A stretch of DNA of 64,000 nt from Poriferisodalis sp965231925 (GTDB lineage: Bacteria; Actinomycetota; Acidimicrobiia; Acidimicrobiales; Poriferisodalaceae), in contig OZ246894.1 of NCBI GenBank assembly GCA_965231925.1, forward strand, positions 3,782,001-3,846,000, given 5' to 3'. Both the position numbers and the translations under genes were made by a program. The notes beneath the pieces are model-generated. The model was not told the DNA's origin and made no database searches. It was given only the letters and a program-made list of their open reading frames with translations. Shown here piece after piece: positions 25,733 through 35,880 of this stretch (positions are counted from its first letter, which is position 1; every line of letters starts with the position of its first letter).

Positions 25733-28485
25733 GCTGCCTCCTTGGTGATGACCAATCCGATTTCCGCATCGACACGCAAGGCCCAATCCCCGATAGAGCA
25801 CTTGCCAGCGGAAACATCAAGAACCTGAGCATTGGCTACTGGGGTGCGATCCCAGCCTCCGGCGAGCGCCTCGAGTTCGCCCGCCCAGTCGGGATTCGGG
25901 TATGAGACGGGGATCGACGCACCGAATACCTTGCGGATCGACTCCACCGATGGTTTCTGGCTCGGCGCAGAACTGATGATCGTGCCATCGGGCAGCGCCC
26001 ACCCATCAGCCGTCTTGGTACATGGCACGATCAGCGCTGAATGTGCCTGATGACGTGTACCCGGATGAATCTCGTCGGTGTCAAAATGCCCGGTCAGTTC
26101 ATGCAGCGGGGCATCCGGGCGCGGAGGTGGGATCGACCAGTCGGCAGCGAGCGACTTGCCGGCGTCGATCCGGACAAGCTGAGCCAGCGTTGCCTCTGCA
26201 GCCGATTCCGAATCCGTCTCGGCGAATTCGATCTCCTCGGTACCTTCCAGATCAGCGAGGTCGACAAGGCGTGGTACGTCGTCGGGCACTCGGATGCTCA
26301 GCCCTTTCGCAGATCCCGATTCTGTGAGGCACGCGTGTGTGCGCATCAGTTCCGCTTTCGCATAGATAGGTGACCACGACGAGGCGGCGCCCGTGTCATC
26401 TGTCGGCCAGACGACGACTGCACGTACTCTGCCACCGTCCTCTGGGAGCCGGTGGCGCTGCACCCGGCCGGATCGCTGGAGCAGCGCCGAGAGCGGCGCC
26501 GGTTCTGTGATCAGGACGTCGAAGTCGACGTCGAAAGACTGCTCGACGACTTGTGTGGCCACCATGATCGCCTGCTCCGGCCGACAGTCCATGTCCGGCC
26601 CGAATCCGCTGAGAGCATCCCGGGAGCGGCGGTCGCGCTCTCTGCGGGGCAGTCGTGAATGGATGACCTGGACTGCTTCGCCCGGTGCGAGTGTCGGGTC
26701 CGCTGCTCGGATTGCTTGGTAGGTCTGTTGCGCTGCGACGACTGTGTTCCGCACCACGAGCACGCACTGCCCCTTGCTTCTGTTCGCTTCTTCAAGGGCC
26801 AACTCGGCAATCCGCTCGGTCAGGCGCTGACGCGGCACTTCTCCTACTTCGACCTGGAGGCTCCAGCTTCGCGCCGGTTCAGTCCGGGCGCCGGTCCAAC
26901 CATCGGCAGCAGTCCAAGCGGCCCAAGCCGGGTAGCCATCCAATGGGACTGCATCGGCGTCTCGATCTTTCCCGCAGCCGGATTGATACGCCTCGCAGAG
27001 CTCTTGCACACGTTTGCGGGGCATCGTCGCGGACATGACCACCACAGGGGTGCCGAGCGCCGCGAGCCATTCCAGCGCCCGACACAACAGTCTTCGCATG
27101 TACGGGTCCAGCGAGTGGGCTTCGTCGACGACCAACACCCCGGCGGCAGCCCCGAATATTCGCAGAGGTGAATGCTTGGACTTCAATGCGCCGAGCAGCA
27201 CCTGATCGATCGTCCCGACCCCGTACGGTGCGAGCATCGACTTACGGGTACCGCGCATCCATGCTGACGCAGCCCGAATCGCAGCAGCGTCATCCGACAC
27301 GGCGACATGCCCGTCGTCTTCTGCTAGCAGTGCTTGGGAATGGACACGCTTGAGAGCACGAGACTCGCCTGGCGGGGCCAATTGGGCGATGCATCGAGCG
27401 AGACGATCATGCAGCCCCTCAGCGGTAGCGACTGTCGGCATAGCGAAGAACATGCCATGCCGACCGGAGACGTCAGCGAACCGTGCCGCAGCGAGAAGGG
27501 CCGCTTCGGTCTTGCCCTCTCCCGTCGGCGCGCAGATCACAGCGATGCCGGGGCCGTTCGGGGCAAACGAGTCATCGATGCTGGATTGCAGCGCTGTCCA
27601 CGCCGGCTCAGTGCCCTCGATCAGGTCTGCGGGCTCTGGACGCGGCTTCCACTTCGCGGGCGCAGACAGGCCCACAGCGCGCAAGTGGTCTTCGGCGAGC
27701 CCAAGCGCCCGCTGGTAGTGCAGATCGGGCATGAATTCGTCGGCGTCCCGTGCTTCTTGGTGGATGCCGATGAGTTCGCGGGACGATGCGATCCAGTCCG
27801 CAAGCACAACTACAGCGAGAGTCATCGAAGCAGCGGGGTTCGTAGCATTCAGGGACTCCGGCAAGCATCCGATCTCGGAGTCGAGTGTCTCCCATATCCA
27901 CTCGCGGGCTGCCTGCAGTTCGGATGGCGGGCTGTCGTCCACCTGAGCCGCCCCTCCCAACGCAGTCAGCCAATGCATGTCGAGTCGCGGCACCAGCCCG
28001 TGATGCCCACCGATGACCTGCGCGACCCGCGCCCGGGTACGCGTCGGCAGGGACCCGAGTCGATCCCATGTCAGCATCGCACCGACTCGATCATGTCGGC
28101 CAGCGCTGTTCAAGTCACGGTGGCGGCGCGCCCAGTTCGGGCACGCGGCACCGTCGAAGTTCTGAAAGCCGCACGAGGCCTTGCCGATGTCATGCCAGCC
28201 AGCAAGAACGCGAACCGCCTGTCTCCATTCGGCACACGACAACCCCGCATGCTCGGCCACCGTCTCGACCATGCTGCGAGGCAGCATCATCTCGGCGATT
28301 GCCTGAGCCGCAGCGGCAGTGTCGAGCAAATGACAGATCAATGGGTACGGCGTCGGCAAACCGTGTGACTTACCCCAACAGTCCAGCGCGCTCTTCCGTG
28401 CGCCCAGAGACGACGAGGTTGTCGGCTTCTGCTCCGGTTCACGACTCGGGTGATGGCTCGCGCCGTGGCCAGTGAATTGACTCAT
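25729..28485 (-). CDS. cas3: Cas3 nuclease-helicase, type I-E
   Basis: A 918-residue Cas3 with N-terminal HD nuclease and SF2 helicase. HD residues are His52 (CHLL), His98-Asp99 (GWHDIGKA) and the GGHHGLV pair. Helicase motifs are APTGEGKTE (Walker A), VVDEAH (Walker B), VVMSATMP (motif III) and the QRSGRVQRH motif VI. It degrades the non-target strand after Cascade binding. First gene of the I-E operon; its upstream 157 bp is bounded by an IS1634-like element. Confidence 0.96.
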   Translation of the reverse strand: MSQFTGHGASHHPSREPEQKPTTSSSLGARKSALDCWGKSHGLPTPYPLICHLLDTAAAAQAIAEMMLPRSMVETVAEHAGLSCAEWRQAVRVLAGWHDIGKASCGFQNFDGAACPNWARRHRDLNSAGRHDRVGAMLTWDRLGSLPTRTRARVAQVIGGHHGLVPRLDMHWLTALGGAAQVDDSPPSELQAAREWIWETLDSEIGCLPESLNATNPAASMTLAVVVLADWIASSRELIGIHQEARDADEFMPDLHYQRALGLAEDHLRAVGLSAPAKWKPRPEPADLIEGTEPAWTALQSSIDDSFAPNGPGIAVICAPTGEGKTEAALLAAARFADVSGRHGMFFAMPTVATAEGLHDRLARCIAQLAPPGESRALKRVHSQALLAEDDGHVAVSDDAAAIRAASAWMRGTRKSMLAPYGVGTIDQVLLGALKSKHSPLRIFGAAAGVLVVDEAHSLDPYMRRLLCRALEWLAALGTPVVVMSATMPRKRVQELCEAYQSGCGKDRDADAVPLDGYPAWAAWTAADGWTGARTEPARSWSLQVEVGEVPRQRLTERIAELALEEANRSKGQCVLVVRNTVVAAQQTYQAIRAADPTLAPGEAVQVIHSRLPRRERDRRSRDALSGFGPDMDCRPEQAIMVATQVVEQSFDVDFDVLITEPAPLSALLQRSGRVQRHRLPEDGGRVRAVVVWPTDDTGAASSWSPIYAKAELMRTHACLTESGSAKGLSIRVPDDVPRLVDLADLEGTEEIEFAETDSESAAEATLAQLVRIDAGKSLAADWSIPPPRPDAPLHELTGHFDTDEIHPGTRHQAHSALIVPCTKTADGWALPDGTIISSAPSQKPSVESIRKVFGASIPVSYPNPDWAGELEALAGGWDRTPVANAQVLDVSAGKCSIGDWALRVDAEIGLVITKEAA

Positions 28486-28642
28486 CAGGAACAGTGAACA
28501 CTAGGGGTGTGACATCGAAGGGTCCACTTGGGCCGGGTTCCGGCTCTGGGTGTGACGGGCCGGTGTGCCTTGACCTTGATCTGTCGGTCTGGTGCTCGGG
28601 CTGCTGGCGCGCACCAACCGGTCGGGCGGACGTGACCTCATA
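28486..28642 (-). promoter_or_regulatory. Region upstream of I-E cas3
   Basis: This 157-bp stretch lies between the cas3 start and the left end of the IS1634-like element and must contain the promoter of the I-E operon, unless the IS supplies it. No convincing -10/-35 pair is visible in this GC-rich DNA. Confidence 0.35.
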
Positions 28643-30587
28643 CCCGAATTTGGCGCGGTGAGGCGGTTTTTTGTGGGTGTCAGGTCTGTGACCTGCGGTT
28701 TTGTGTCCTGCGGGGGTGTTTCGTGACGGAAATGTAGGGGCGACACATTGCCGTCTGCGACGGCGTTGGCTTGCTATCGTTTGGGCATGTTCGTGAAGAC
28801 CACGCGGCGTCGGAGGGGCGACAAGACGTACGAGTACCTGTCGTTGGTGGAATCGGTGCGCGACGGCGCGAAGACTCGTCATCGGACGCTGCTGCGCCTC
28901 GGCGAGGTCACGGCTTTGCGCCGCTCGGGCCGGCTGGACCGCATCGTCGCTGCGCTGGCGAAGCATCTCGAGGCCGAAGAGGCCGAACGCGTCGATGTGT
29001 GCGAGCTCTCGGCGGAGGGGGCGCCTGCGGTGGGCGGCGTGGCGTGCGCCGCGGCTGTGTGGGGGCGTCTGGGCCTGGACGGCTGGTTCGCGGCTGCGGG
29101 CGCGGAGCGCGACGCGGACCGGTTCGGCGACGCGGTGTTCGCGATGGCCGCGAACCGTCTGGTGGCGCCGTGCTCGAAACGGCGTCTGGGCGAGTGGGCC
29201 CGAGCCGATGTGGTGATGCCCGAGGGCTGGGCGGCGCCGTCGCCGTGGCAGTACTGCCGGGCTCTGGACATCGTCGCGGATCTCAAGGAGGGCACCGAGG
29301 AGTTCTTGTTCGCACGGCTGTGCGACCTGACCAGCATGGACCTGAGGTTCGTCTGCTACGACTTGACCTCGACCTATCTGGAGGGAGCTACGAGCCTCTC
29401 GGACCGGTTCGAGTCGAAGCAGTTCGGCTATTCGCGTGACCATCGCGGCGACCGGCCACAGGTGGTGATCGGGCTGCTGTGCACCGGCGACGGGATCCCG
29501 ATCGCGCATCATGTGTTCGCCGGCAACACAGCGGACGCGTCGACGCTTCCCGGCGTGCTCGCGGACCTGACCGAACGCTTCGCTGTCGGACGGATCTGCG
29601 TGGTCGCCGACAGGGGCCTGATCTCCGCCGGCAACGTCGCAGCGGTCGCCGAAGCCGGCTGCGACCACGTGCTCGCCACCCGCCTGCACCGAGACAAAGC
29701 CTGCCAAGAGGCCCTCGAAACCATCGACGACACCACCGAATGGGCCGATGTGGCGGGCTTGAGGTGCCGCGCCGCCGAAGCGACCCTGGCTGACGGCACC
29801 CGCGCGGTGATCGTCGAGTCCGACGCACGCATGCGACGCGACACCAAACGAACCGCCGAGCCCCTCGCCCGAACAGAAACCGCGCTGCTCGCCCTCGAAG
29901 AACGCGTCCGCGCCGGGCGGCTCGTCGATCCCGCGGAGATCGGACGCGCCGCGCAGCGCATCGTCGGCCCAAGCGGCGTGTCGCGTCTGTTCGACCTCGA
30001 CATCGGCGAAGGCCGGTTCGCCTATCACTACGACCCCGACGCCCACGCCTACGAAAAGCTGCTCGCGGGCCGCTACGTGCTCACCACCAGCCTCACCGCC
30101 GACCAGGCGACCGCCGAGCGCGTGGTGTCCGCCTACCGGCAGCTCGCCGACGTCGAAGCCCGCTTCCGCACCCTCACCGACTTCGGGCGGCTGCGGCCGA
30201 TCCGGCACTGGACCGAACAACGCGTCCGCGGCCACATCGCAGTGTGCGTCCACGCCGCCGTCGCCGAGACACTCATCACACGCGACCTGCAAGCCGCCGA
30301 CATCGCAGACCCCGACCTGGACGGCCAGCACCTCACCGCCGCCCGCGCCCTGCGAGAGCTCGACCGCATACGCGAAGTCCGCCTCCACGCAGACCACAAA
30401 CCGATCACCCTCACCACCCGCCGCAGCGCATTGCAGACAGCGATCCTCGCCGCCACCCGCACCCCCACCCGCCACCGGGACAAAGCCCGCATCGGCTGAC
30501 ACACCGCCCCCGAGACGATGCAGTGGAAACACTCACCCGCCGCGCCCCGCTGACCTGCACAAACGCAAAAGCCGCGCCAAATTCGGG
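28643..30587 (+). mobile_element. IS1634-like insertion sequence
   Basis: The ends are a perfect 16-bp inverted repeat, CCCGAATTTGGCGCGG at 28643-28658 and its complement at 30572-30587, giving an element of 1945 bp with one transposase. No target-site duplication is visible (left flank ends CATA, right flank begins ACAGAG). It lies between the I-E operon and the distal end of the I-G array. Only 39 bp, about one spacer length, separate its right end from the first I-G repeat. Confidence 0.8.
28787..30499 (+). CDS. IS1634-family (IS4 superfamily) DDE transposase
   Basis: A 570-residue transposase; start at 28787 (MFVKTTRRRRGDKTYEYLSL) matches the usual family N-terminus. DDE-fold features are VCYDLTSTYLEG (first Asp), ICVVADRGLISAGN (second Asp) and the long insertion before the Glu-bearing helix YRQLADVEARFRTLTD. 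The C-terminus ends with a basic tail. The frame is intact, so the element could still be active. Confidence 0.9.
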   Translation: MFVKTTRRRRGDKTYEYLSLVESVRDGAKTRHRTLLRLGEVTALRRSGRLDRIVAALAKHLEAEEAERVDVCELSAEGAPAVGGVACAAAVWGRLGLDGWFAAAGAERDADRFGDAVFAMAANRLVAPCSKRRLGEWARADVVMPEGWAAPSPWQYCRALDIVADLKEGTEEFLFARLCDLTSMDLRFVCYDLTSTYLEGATSLSDRFESKQFGYSRDHRGDRPQVVIGLLCTGDGIPIAHHVFAGNTADASTLPGVLADLTERFAVGRICVVADRGLISAGNVAAVAEAGCDHVLATRLHRDKACQEALETIDDTTEWADVAGLRCRAAEATLADGTRAVIVESDARMRRDTKRTAEPLARTETALLALEERVRAGRLVDPAEIGRAAQRIVGPSGVSRLFDLDIGEGRFAYHYDPDAHAYEKLLAGRYVLTTSLTADQATAERVVSAYRQLADVEARFRTLTDFGRLRPIRHWTEQRVRGHIAVCVHAAVAETLITRDLQAADIADPDLDGQHLTAARALRELDRIREVRLHADHKPITLTTRRSALQTAILAATRTPTRHRDKARIG

Positions 30588-32887
30588 ACAGAGCGCCGCC
30601 CACGATCAGCACCATCGCCGCCTCCGGCTTCAATGAAGGGCCGATCAATTGATCGGCCAGACCCCGTGGTGATGATCGTCTCGGCGATTGCGGGCCGGTC
30701 GCTTCAATGAAGGGCCGATCAATTGATCGGCCAGACTCGATAATCCTGATGATGCGTTTAGTCTCGTCGCCTGCTTCAATGAAGGGCCGATCAATTGATC
30801 GGCCAGACCCAAGCAAACCACTGGCAGTACAGCGCCAGCCGCGGGCTTCAATGAAGGGCCGATCAATTGATCGGCCAGACGTAGCCGGTGCCGTCGCCGT
30901 CGATCGCGTCGTCGGCGAGGCTTCAATGAAGGGCCGATCAATTGATCGGCCAGACCCCAGCATCACCGGACATCGTTTCCCGAATACCTACGCTTCAATG
31001 AAGGGCCGATCAATTGATCGGCCAGACCGACGAGGTTGATGCGCTTGTCCGGCGCGAGTTCACGCTTCAATGAAGGGCCGATCAATTGATCGGCCAGACC
31101 AGGTGCTGCTCGTCTGCCGCGGCTACGCCGCAGCGCTTCAATGAAGGGCCGATCAATTGATCGGCCAGACCTGATCTTTCCGGTCTGACGATCGATTTCC
31201 AAAGTGCTTCAATGAAGGGCCGATCAATTGATCGGCCAGACCCACGGCGAACGAGGTAGAAGGTCAGGCCCACGAGGCTTCAATGAAGGGCCGATCAATT
31301 GATCGGCCAGACATCGTAGCCGGCTGTGCAGACGGCCAAATCGACGAGGCTTCAATGAAGGGCCGATCAATTGATCGGCCAGACCCCGTCCATCACAACG
31401 CCGCCTCCTGCGCCATCTCGGCTTCAATGAAGGGCCGATCAATTGATCGGCCAGACCTGCTCATGCCGCTCGCCTGGCGGTGGCTGCGCGCCGGGCTTCA
31501 ATGAAGGGCCGATCAATTGATCGGCCAGACTGCGAGCGCGCTCGTCGTCGCCAATCCCGGCCCAGAGGCTTCAATGAAGGGCCGATCAATTGATCGGCCA
31601 GACCCGTCACAAAAAATATGACCAAGCCGAGGCCGAGCAAGCTTCAATGAAGGGCCGATCAATTGATCGGCCAGACTCGTTCCGTCTTCCGCTGCTGCTC
31701 GATGAGCAGGTGCTTCAATGAAGGGCCGATCAATTGATCGGCCAGACGATGAAGGCGGCAACGCAGTCGAGCATGTTCATCCCGCTTCAATGAAGGGCCG
31801 ATCAATTGATCGGCCAGACTGTCGGAATCGCTGAGCATGCCGAGCGACACTCACCCGCTTCAATGAAGGGCCGATCAATTGATCGGCCAGACCTCGACGT
31901 GCTGTGCGAGGCGCAGCGTCGCATCGGGGCTTCAATGAAGGGCCGATCAATTGATCGGCCAGACCCGAGGGCGACTCGATCACTATGGCGCGGATCACTG
32001 CTTCAATGAAGGGCCGATCAATTGATCGGCCAGACATCAAAGTCGAAGGGCGGCTCGAATATTGGCTGTGGGCCGCTTCAATGAAGGGCCGATCAATTGA
32101 TCGGCCAGACCCGCCGCCGGCCGATCCCAGGACTCGGCCTCGGGCTCGCTTCAATGAAGGGCCGATCAATTGATCGGCCAGACAGCCTCGACGCGCACGG
32201 CCGCGCCGTGCAATTTCTGCTTCAATGAAGGGCCGATCAATTGATCGGCCAGACCCGAACTGTGAAAGGAGGCCGGTGTGAAGATGACCGGGCTTCAATG
32301 AAGGGCCGATCAATTGATCGGCCAGACGCACCCCGACCGCTGGCACGCAGCCTTCGACATCCTGCGGCTTCAATGAAGGGCCGATCAATTGATCGGCCAG
32401 ACCGCACGGCCGCGCCGTCCAATTTTTGAACGAGATCGCTTCAATGAAGGGCCGATCAATTGATCGGCCAGACCCGAACCGTCGCCCGCCAACTTCACCC
32501 AAGTGGCAGTGCTTCAATGAAGGGCCGATCAATTGATCGGCCAGACCTCACCGCCGCCCTCTCGCTGCTCAACGAGATGGCGGCGCTTCAATGAAGGGCC
32601 GATCAATTGATCGGCCAGACCACCAGTCGAGCGGCAACGCCGCGCAGTTTGTCGAGCTTCAATGAAGGGCCGATCAATTGATCGGCCAGACTGCCGCGGT
32701 GGACGCGCCAGGCCTCTGGCGCCCAGTGGCTTCAATGAAGGGCCGATCAATTGATCGGCCAGACGCGGACGGGCTCATCACGAAGGGGGCCAAGCTCTAG
32801 CTTCAATGAAGGGCCGATCAATTGATCGGCCAGACCGAAGGATCTCACCAGGGCAGGCTTCGAGGCGCTCGAGCTTCAATGAAGGGC

Positions 32888-33943
32888 GGCGGACTCCACC
32901 GGTGGTTGCGAGTGATCGGTCATGATGACCGGTTGTTCAACACAGCAACCACCAGTGGAGGTGTCCAGTATGGCAGCGAGGCTGAGCGCGTTCGAGCGCG
33001 CCCGGATTGAGGCGATGAGATCGGCGGGAGCGACCGCTGAGGACATCGCGGTGGTGCTGGGCCGGCACCCGGCGACGGTCTATCGCGAGCTGGGCCGCTG
33101 CGGCGGCCCCAAGGCCGTGTACGACGCGGCGTCAGCGACCGCTGACGCGAGCCGCCAGGCGCGGCGGCCCCGGGCATGCAAGCTCGAAGCGGACCCGGTG
33201 CTGGCCGCCCAGGTGAAGCGCAGGATGAACCAGCGCTGGTCGCCGCAGGCGATCAGCGCCGATCTCGCCGGCGAGGGACAGCGGGTATGCGCGGAGACGA
33301 TCTACCGGGCCGCGTACAGCGGCTGCGGGCTCGGCGCCGACGCGTGGAAAGACCTGCCGAGGGGCCGCCGGCGTCGCCGTCCGCGCAGCCGCCACCGCGA
33401 AAAAGCCAGCCCGCTGGGGGATTATCGGCCTTTGAGCGAGCGGCCCCCAGCCGCCGAAGACCGAGACGAGGCGGGCCACTGGGAAGGCGACCTGATCATC
33501 GGGGCAGCCAACCGCAGCGCCGCGGCCACCCTGGTGGAGCGCGTCAGCCGCCACACGCTGGTCGTCGCATTGCCCCACGGCTACACAGCGCCCAACGTCG
33601 CCGCCGCGGTCACCGCCGCGTTGGCCCGCCAGCCCGCCCATCTGGTGCGCAGCCTCACCTGGGACCAAGGCCGCGAGATGGCCCGCTGGGCCGACATCGA
33701 AACCGCGCTCGGCATCGAGGTGTTCTTCTGCGACCCCCACAGCCCATGGCAGCGCGGCACCAACGAGCAGACCAACGGGCTGCTGCGACGCTGGCTGCCC
33801 AAAGGCACACCGCTGAACCTCAGTCCGCTGCGACTGTCAGTCATCGAGGACAACCTCAACTGGATGCCCCGCCGACTCCACAACTGGCAATCAGCCGCCG
33901 ACATCTACACTCAACTCACTCGCAACCACCGATAGAGCTTGCC
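32888..33943 (+). mobile_element. IS30-like element inserted inside a CRISPR repeat
   Basis: This 1056-bp element has imperfect 28-bp terminal inverted repeats (23 of 28 positions match, the innermost CGGTGGTTGCGAGTGA being identical). The host repeat is interrupted after its first 15 nt, and GGC is present on both sides (32885-32887 and 33944-33946), a 3-bp target duplication consistent with IS30 transposition. Its gene runs opposite to array transcription. Confidence 0.92.
32970..33935 (+). CDS. IS30-family transposase
   Basis: A 321-residue transposase. GGAGG at 32957-32961 supports ATG 32970 over the upstream ATGs. The N-terminal HTH reads AGATAEDIAVVLGRHPATVY. The DDE triad is visible in GHWEGDLIIG (Asp), LTWDQGREMA (Asp) and WQRGTNEQTNGLLRRW (Glu). 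The frame is complete up to the right inverted repeat. Confidence 0.93.
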   Translation: MAARLSAFERARIEAMRSAGATAEDIAVVLGRHPATVYRELGRCGGPKAVYDAASATADASRQARRPRACKLEADPVLAAQVKRRMNQRWSPQAISADLAGEGQRVCAETIYRAAYSGCGLGADAWKDLPRGRRRRRPRSRHREKASPLGDYRPLSERPPAAEDRDEAGHWEGDLIIGAANRSAAATLVERVSRHTLVVALPHGYTAPNVAAAVTAALARQPAHLVRSLTWDQGREMARWADIETALGIEVFFCDPHSPWQRGTNEQTNGLLRRWLPKGTPLNLSPLRLSVIEDNLNWMPRRLHNWQSAADIYTQLTRNHR

Positions 33944-35409
33944 GGCCGATCAATTGATCGGCCAGACCGCGGTCGCTGGTCCACGCCTCGAGCGCCGCGC
34001 CGTCGCTTCAATGAAGGGCCGATCAATTGATCGGCCAGACGCGGCAGCTACGTCGCCCACGACCTCGCCGCGGGCCGGCTTCAATGAAGGGCCGATCAAT
34101 TGATCGGCCAGACCGCTCGGCGGGCGCGGCAGATACTGCGATCACGTCGCTTCAATGAAGGGCCGATCAATTGATCGGCCAGACGGCGGATGCCGCCGAC
34201 GCGAGCGTCAACGACATCAGGCTTCAATGAAGGGCCGATCAATTGATCGGCCAGACTTCTCGCCCATTCACACGACACCACATATCAGACGGCTTCAATG
34301 AAGGGCCGATCAATTGATCGGCCAGACCCGACAACCGAACATGGATTCAGCACACGATCCCTAGCTTCAATGAAGGGCCGATCAATTGATCGGCCAGACG
34401 GCGGGGAGATGATCGAGGCCGCGGGCGAGACGGGTGCTTCAATGAAGGGCCGATCAATTGATCGGCCAGACCGGGTGCCAGGTCGCGTAGGAGATCGGGC
34501 TGTTCGTGCTTCAATGAAGGGCCGATCAATTGATCGGCCAGACCCCGGCAGAGCCCGCCGTCGGGCACCTCGGCCAAGTGGCTTCAATGAAGGGCCGATC
34601 AATTGATCGGCCAGACGATCGAGGTACACCCAGCCGCCGCGTGGCCCTCCCGCTTCAATGAAGGGCCGATCAATTGATCGGCCAGACCCGAGAACGGGGC
34701 CGAGAACGGGAGCGCCCCACCGGGGCTTCAATGAAGGGCCGATCAATTGATCGGCCAGACCGCGGATGCCGCCGACGCGAGCGTCAACGACATCAGGCTT
34801 CAATGAAGGGCCGATCAATTGATCGGCCAGACCCATGCAGCGCAATGACGCGCGGGGAGCGGGCGGCTGCTTCAATGAAGGGCCGATCAATTGATCGGCC
34901 AGACCCCGACGACGAGGAGGAGGTGAACAGCTAGGAGCCGCTTCAATGAAGGGCCGATCAATTGATCGGCCAGACCGCTGCAGCACGAGGCTGTCGTCCG
35001 ACAGCCGGCGGCTTCAATGAAGGGCCGATCAATTGATCGGCCAGACAGAATGAGCATCCAGCCCACGCCCCCGATTGCCCACAGCTTCAATGAAGGGCCG
35101 ATCAATTGATCGGCCAGACACGCGTGGCTGACGATCCTGCGCCAGCCGGCCACGGATGCTTCAATGAAGGGCCGATCAATTGATCGGCCAGACTGGAACG
35201 GCTGAAGACCGTCACTGCCCAGCTTGACTGGCTTCAATGAAGGGCCGATCAATTGATCGGCCAGACCGAGCGCAGCAGGCACATTCGCCGCCACATTCGC
35301 CGGCTTCAATGAAGGGCCGATCAATTGATCGGCCAGACCTCGGCAGCTGCGGCGGGGTGATGTGCGGGATGCCGCTTCAATGAAGGGCCGATCAATTGAT
35401 CGGCCAGAC

Positions 35410-35579
35410 CTCTCTCGAAATACGCTGGTGCTGACCAGCGGTTTCGGGAGCGGTTGCGAGCGCTCCGCGCGTGGGAGCGTCCAGGAAGCGTTTCATTCGG
35501 TTGTCAAGGTGCGATTCAGGTCCCTAGTTCGGGGCTGCGAGCGCTCCCCGGAGATTGGGGCCTGACTGGACCGCTCGCA
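35410..35579 (-). promoter_or_regulatory. Leader of the type I-G array
   Basis: The 170 bp between the cas2 stop and the first repeat should hold the array promoter and integration signals. TGCGAGCGCTCC occurs at 35455-35466 and 35536-35547, and a near match lies inverted at 35568-35579. The core GAGCGCTC is itself palindromic. A shared protein-binding site is plausible. Confidence 0.6.
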
Positions 35580-35876
35580 TCATACAATGACCGGTCCCGA
35601 GCTGGGTAATGGCGGTGCGTTACCGAGGAAGTCGAAGCAATCTCTGCCACGTTCAGTAGGCATTCCGAGGTCGACGAAGGCAATCGTGTCCTCGCTGTGG
35701 TGGATAACATCGCCGAGTTCAGTCTTGAGACCAATGAGCTCGATACTGTCGAGATCACTGATGAACACGCTGTAGTGCATCGGCCAGCCGTATGCCTTCA
35801 TGGCCTTGTGGACCTTCCGGAGACGCTTCGGGTCGCTGATGTCGTAGGAAACGAGGTATCGCCGACGACCGCTCAT
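35580..35876 (-). CDS. cas2: Cas2, type I-G
   Basis: A 98-residue Cas2; the start at 35876 gives RRRYLVSYDISDPKRLRKVH, the ferredoxin-like first strand with its conserved Asp. MHYSVFISDL follows. The upstream open frame overlaps the Cas4/Cas1 gene and is not used. It begins 4 bp after the fusion gene, and its stop borders the leader. Confidence 0.95.
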   Translation of the reverse strand: MSGRRRYLVSYDISDPKRLRKVHKAMKAYGWPMHYSVFISDLDSIELIGLKTELGDVIHHSEDTIAFVDLGMPTERGRDCFDFLGNAPPLPSSGPVIV

Positions 35877-35880
35877 GAAC

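Larger units (their letters stand above)
30627..35409 (-). CRISPR. Type I-G CRISPR array, 52 repeats, split by an IS
   Basis: A 36-nt repeat recurs every 71-75 bp. I count 52 repeats, one of them (32873-32887 plus 33947-33967) split by the IS30-like element, and 51 spacers of 35-39 nt. On the minus strand the repeat starts GTCTGGCC and ends CATTGAAGC, the usual direction, with the leader at the right. The repeat contains the perfect palindrome GGCCGATCAATTGATCGGCC and the smaller CTTCAATGAAG. Repeats look identical throughout. Twenty spacers lie on the leader side of the IS and 31 beyond it. Related spacers occur at 34185/34761 and 32184/32403. Confidence 0.98.

Noticed and set aside
30588..30626. 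A 53rd I-G repeat or extra terminal spacer beside the IS1634-like element
   Set aside because: The 39-bp length fits a spacer, but no repeat sequence lies on its far side, so it was not counted.
30645..35324. Frames reading MKGRSIDRPD or LADQLIGPSLK across the I-G array
   Set aside because: They are the palindromic repeat read on either strand; no start signals or protein family.
15215..35409. Self-targeting spacers matching genes inside this window
   Set aside because: I noticed none by eye; a systematic search was not possible here, so no claim is made.
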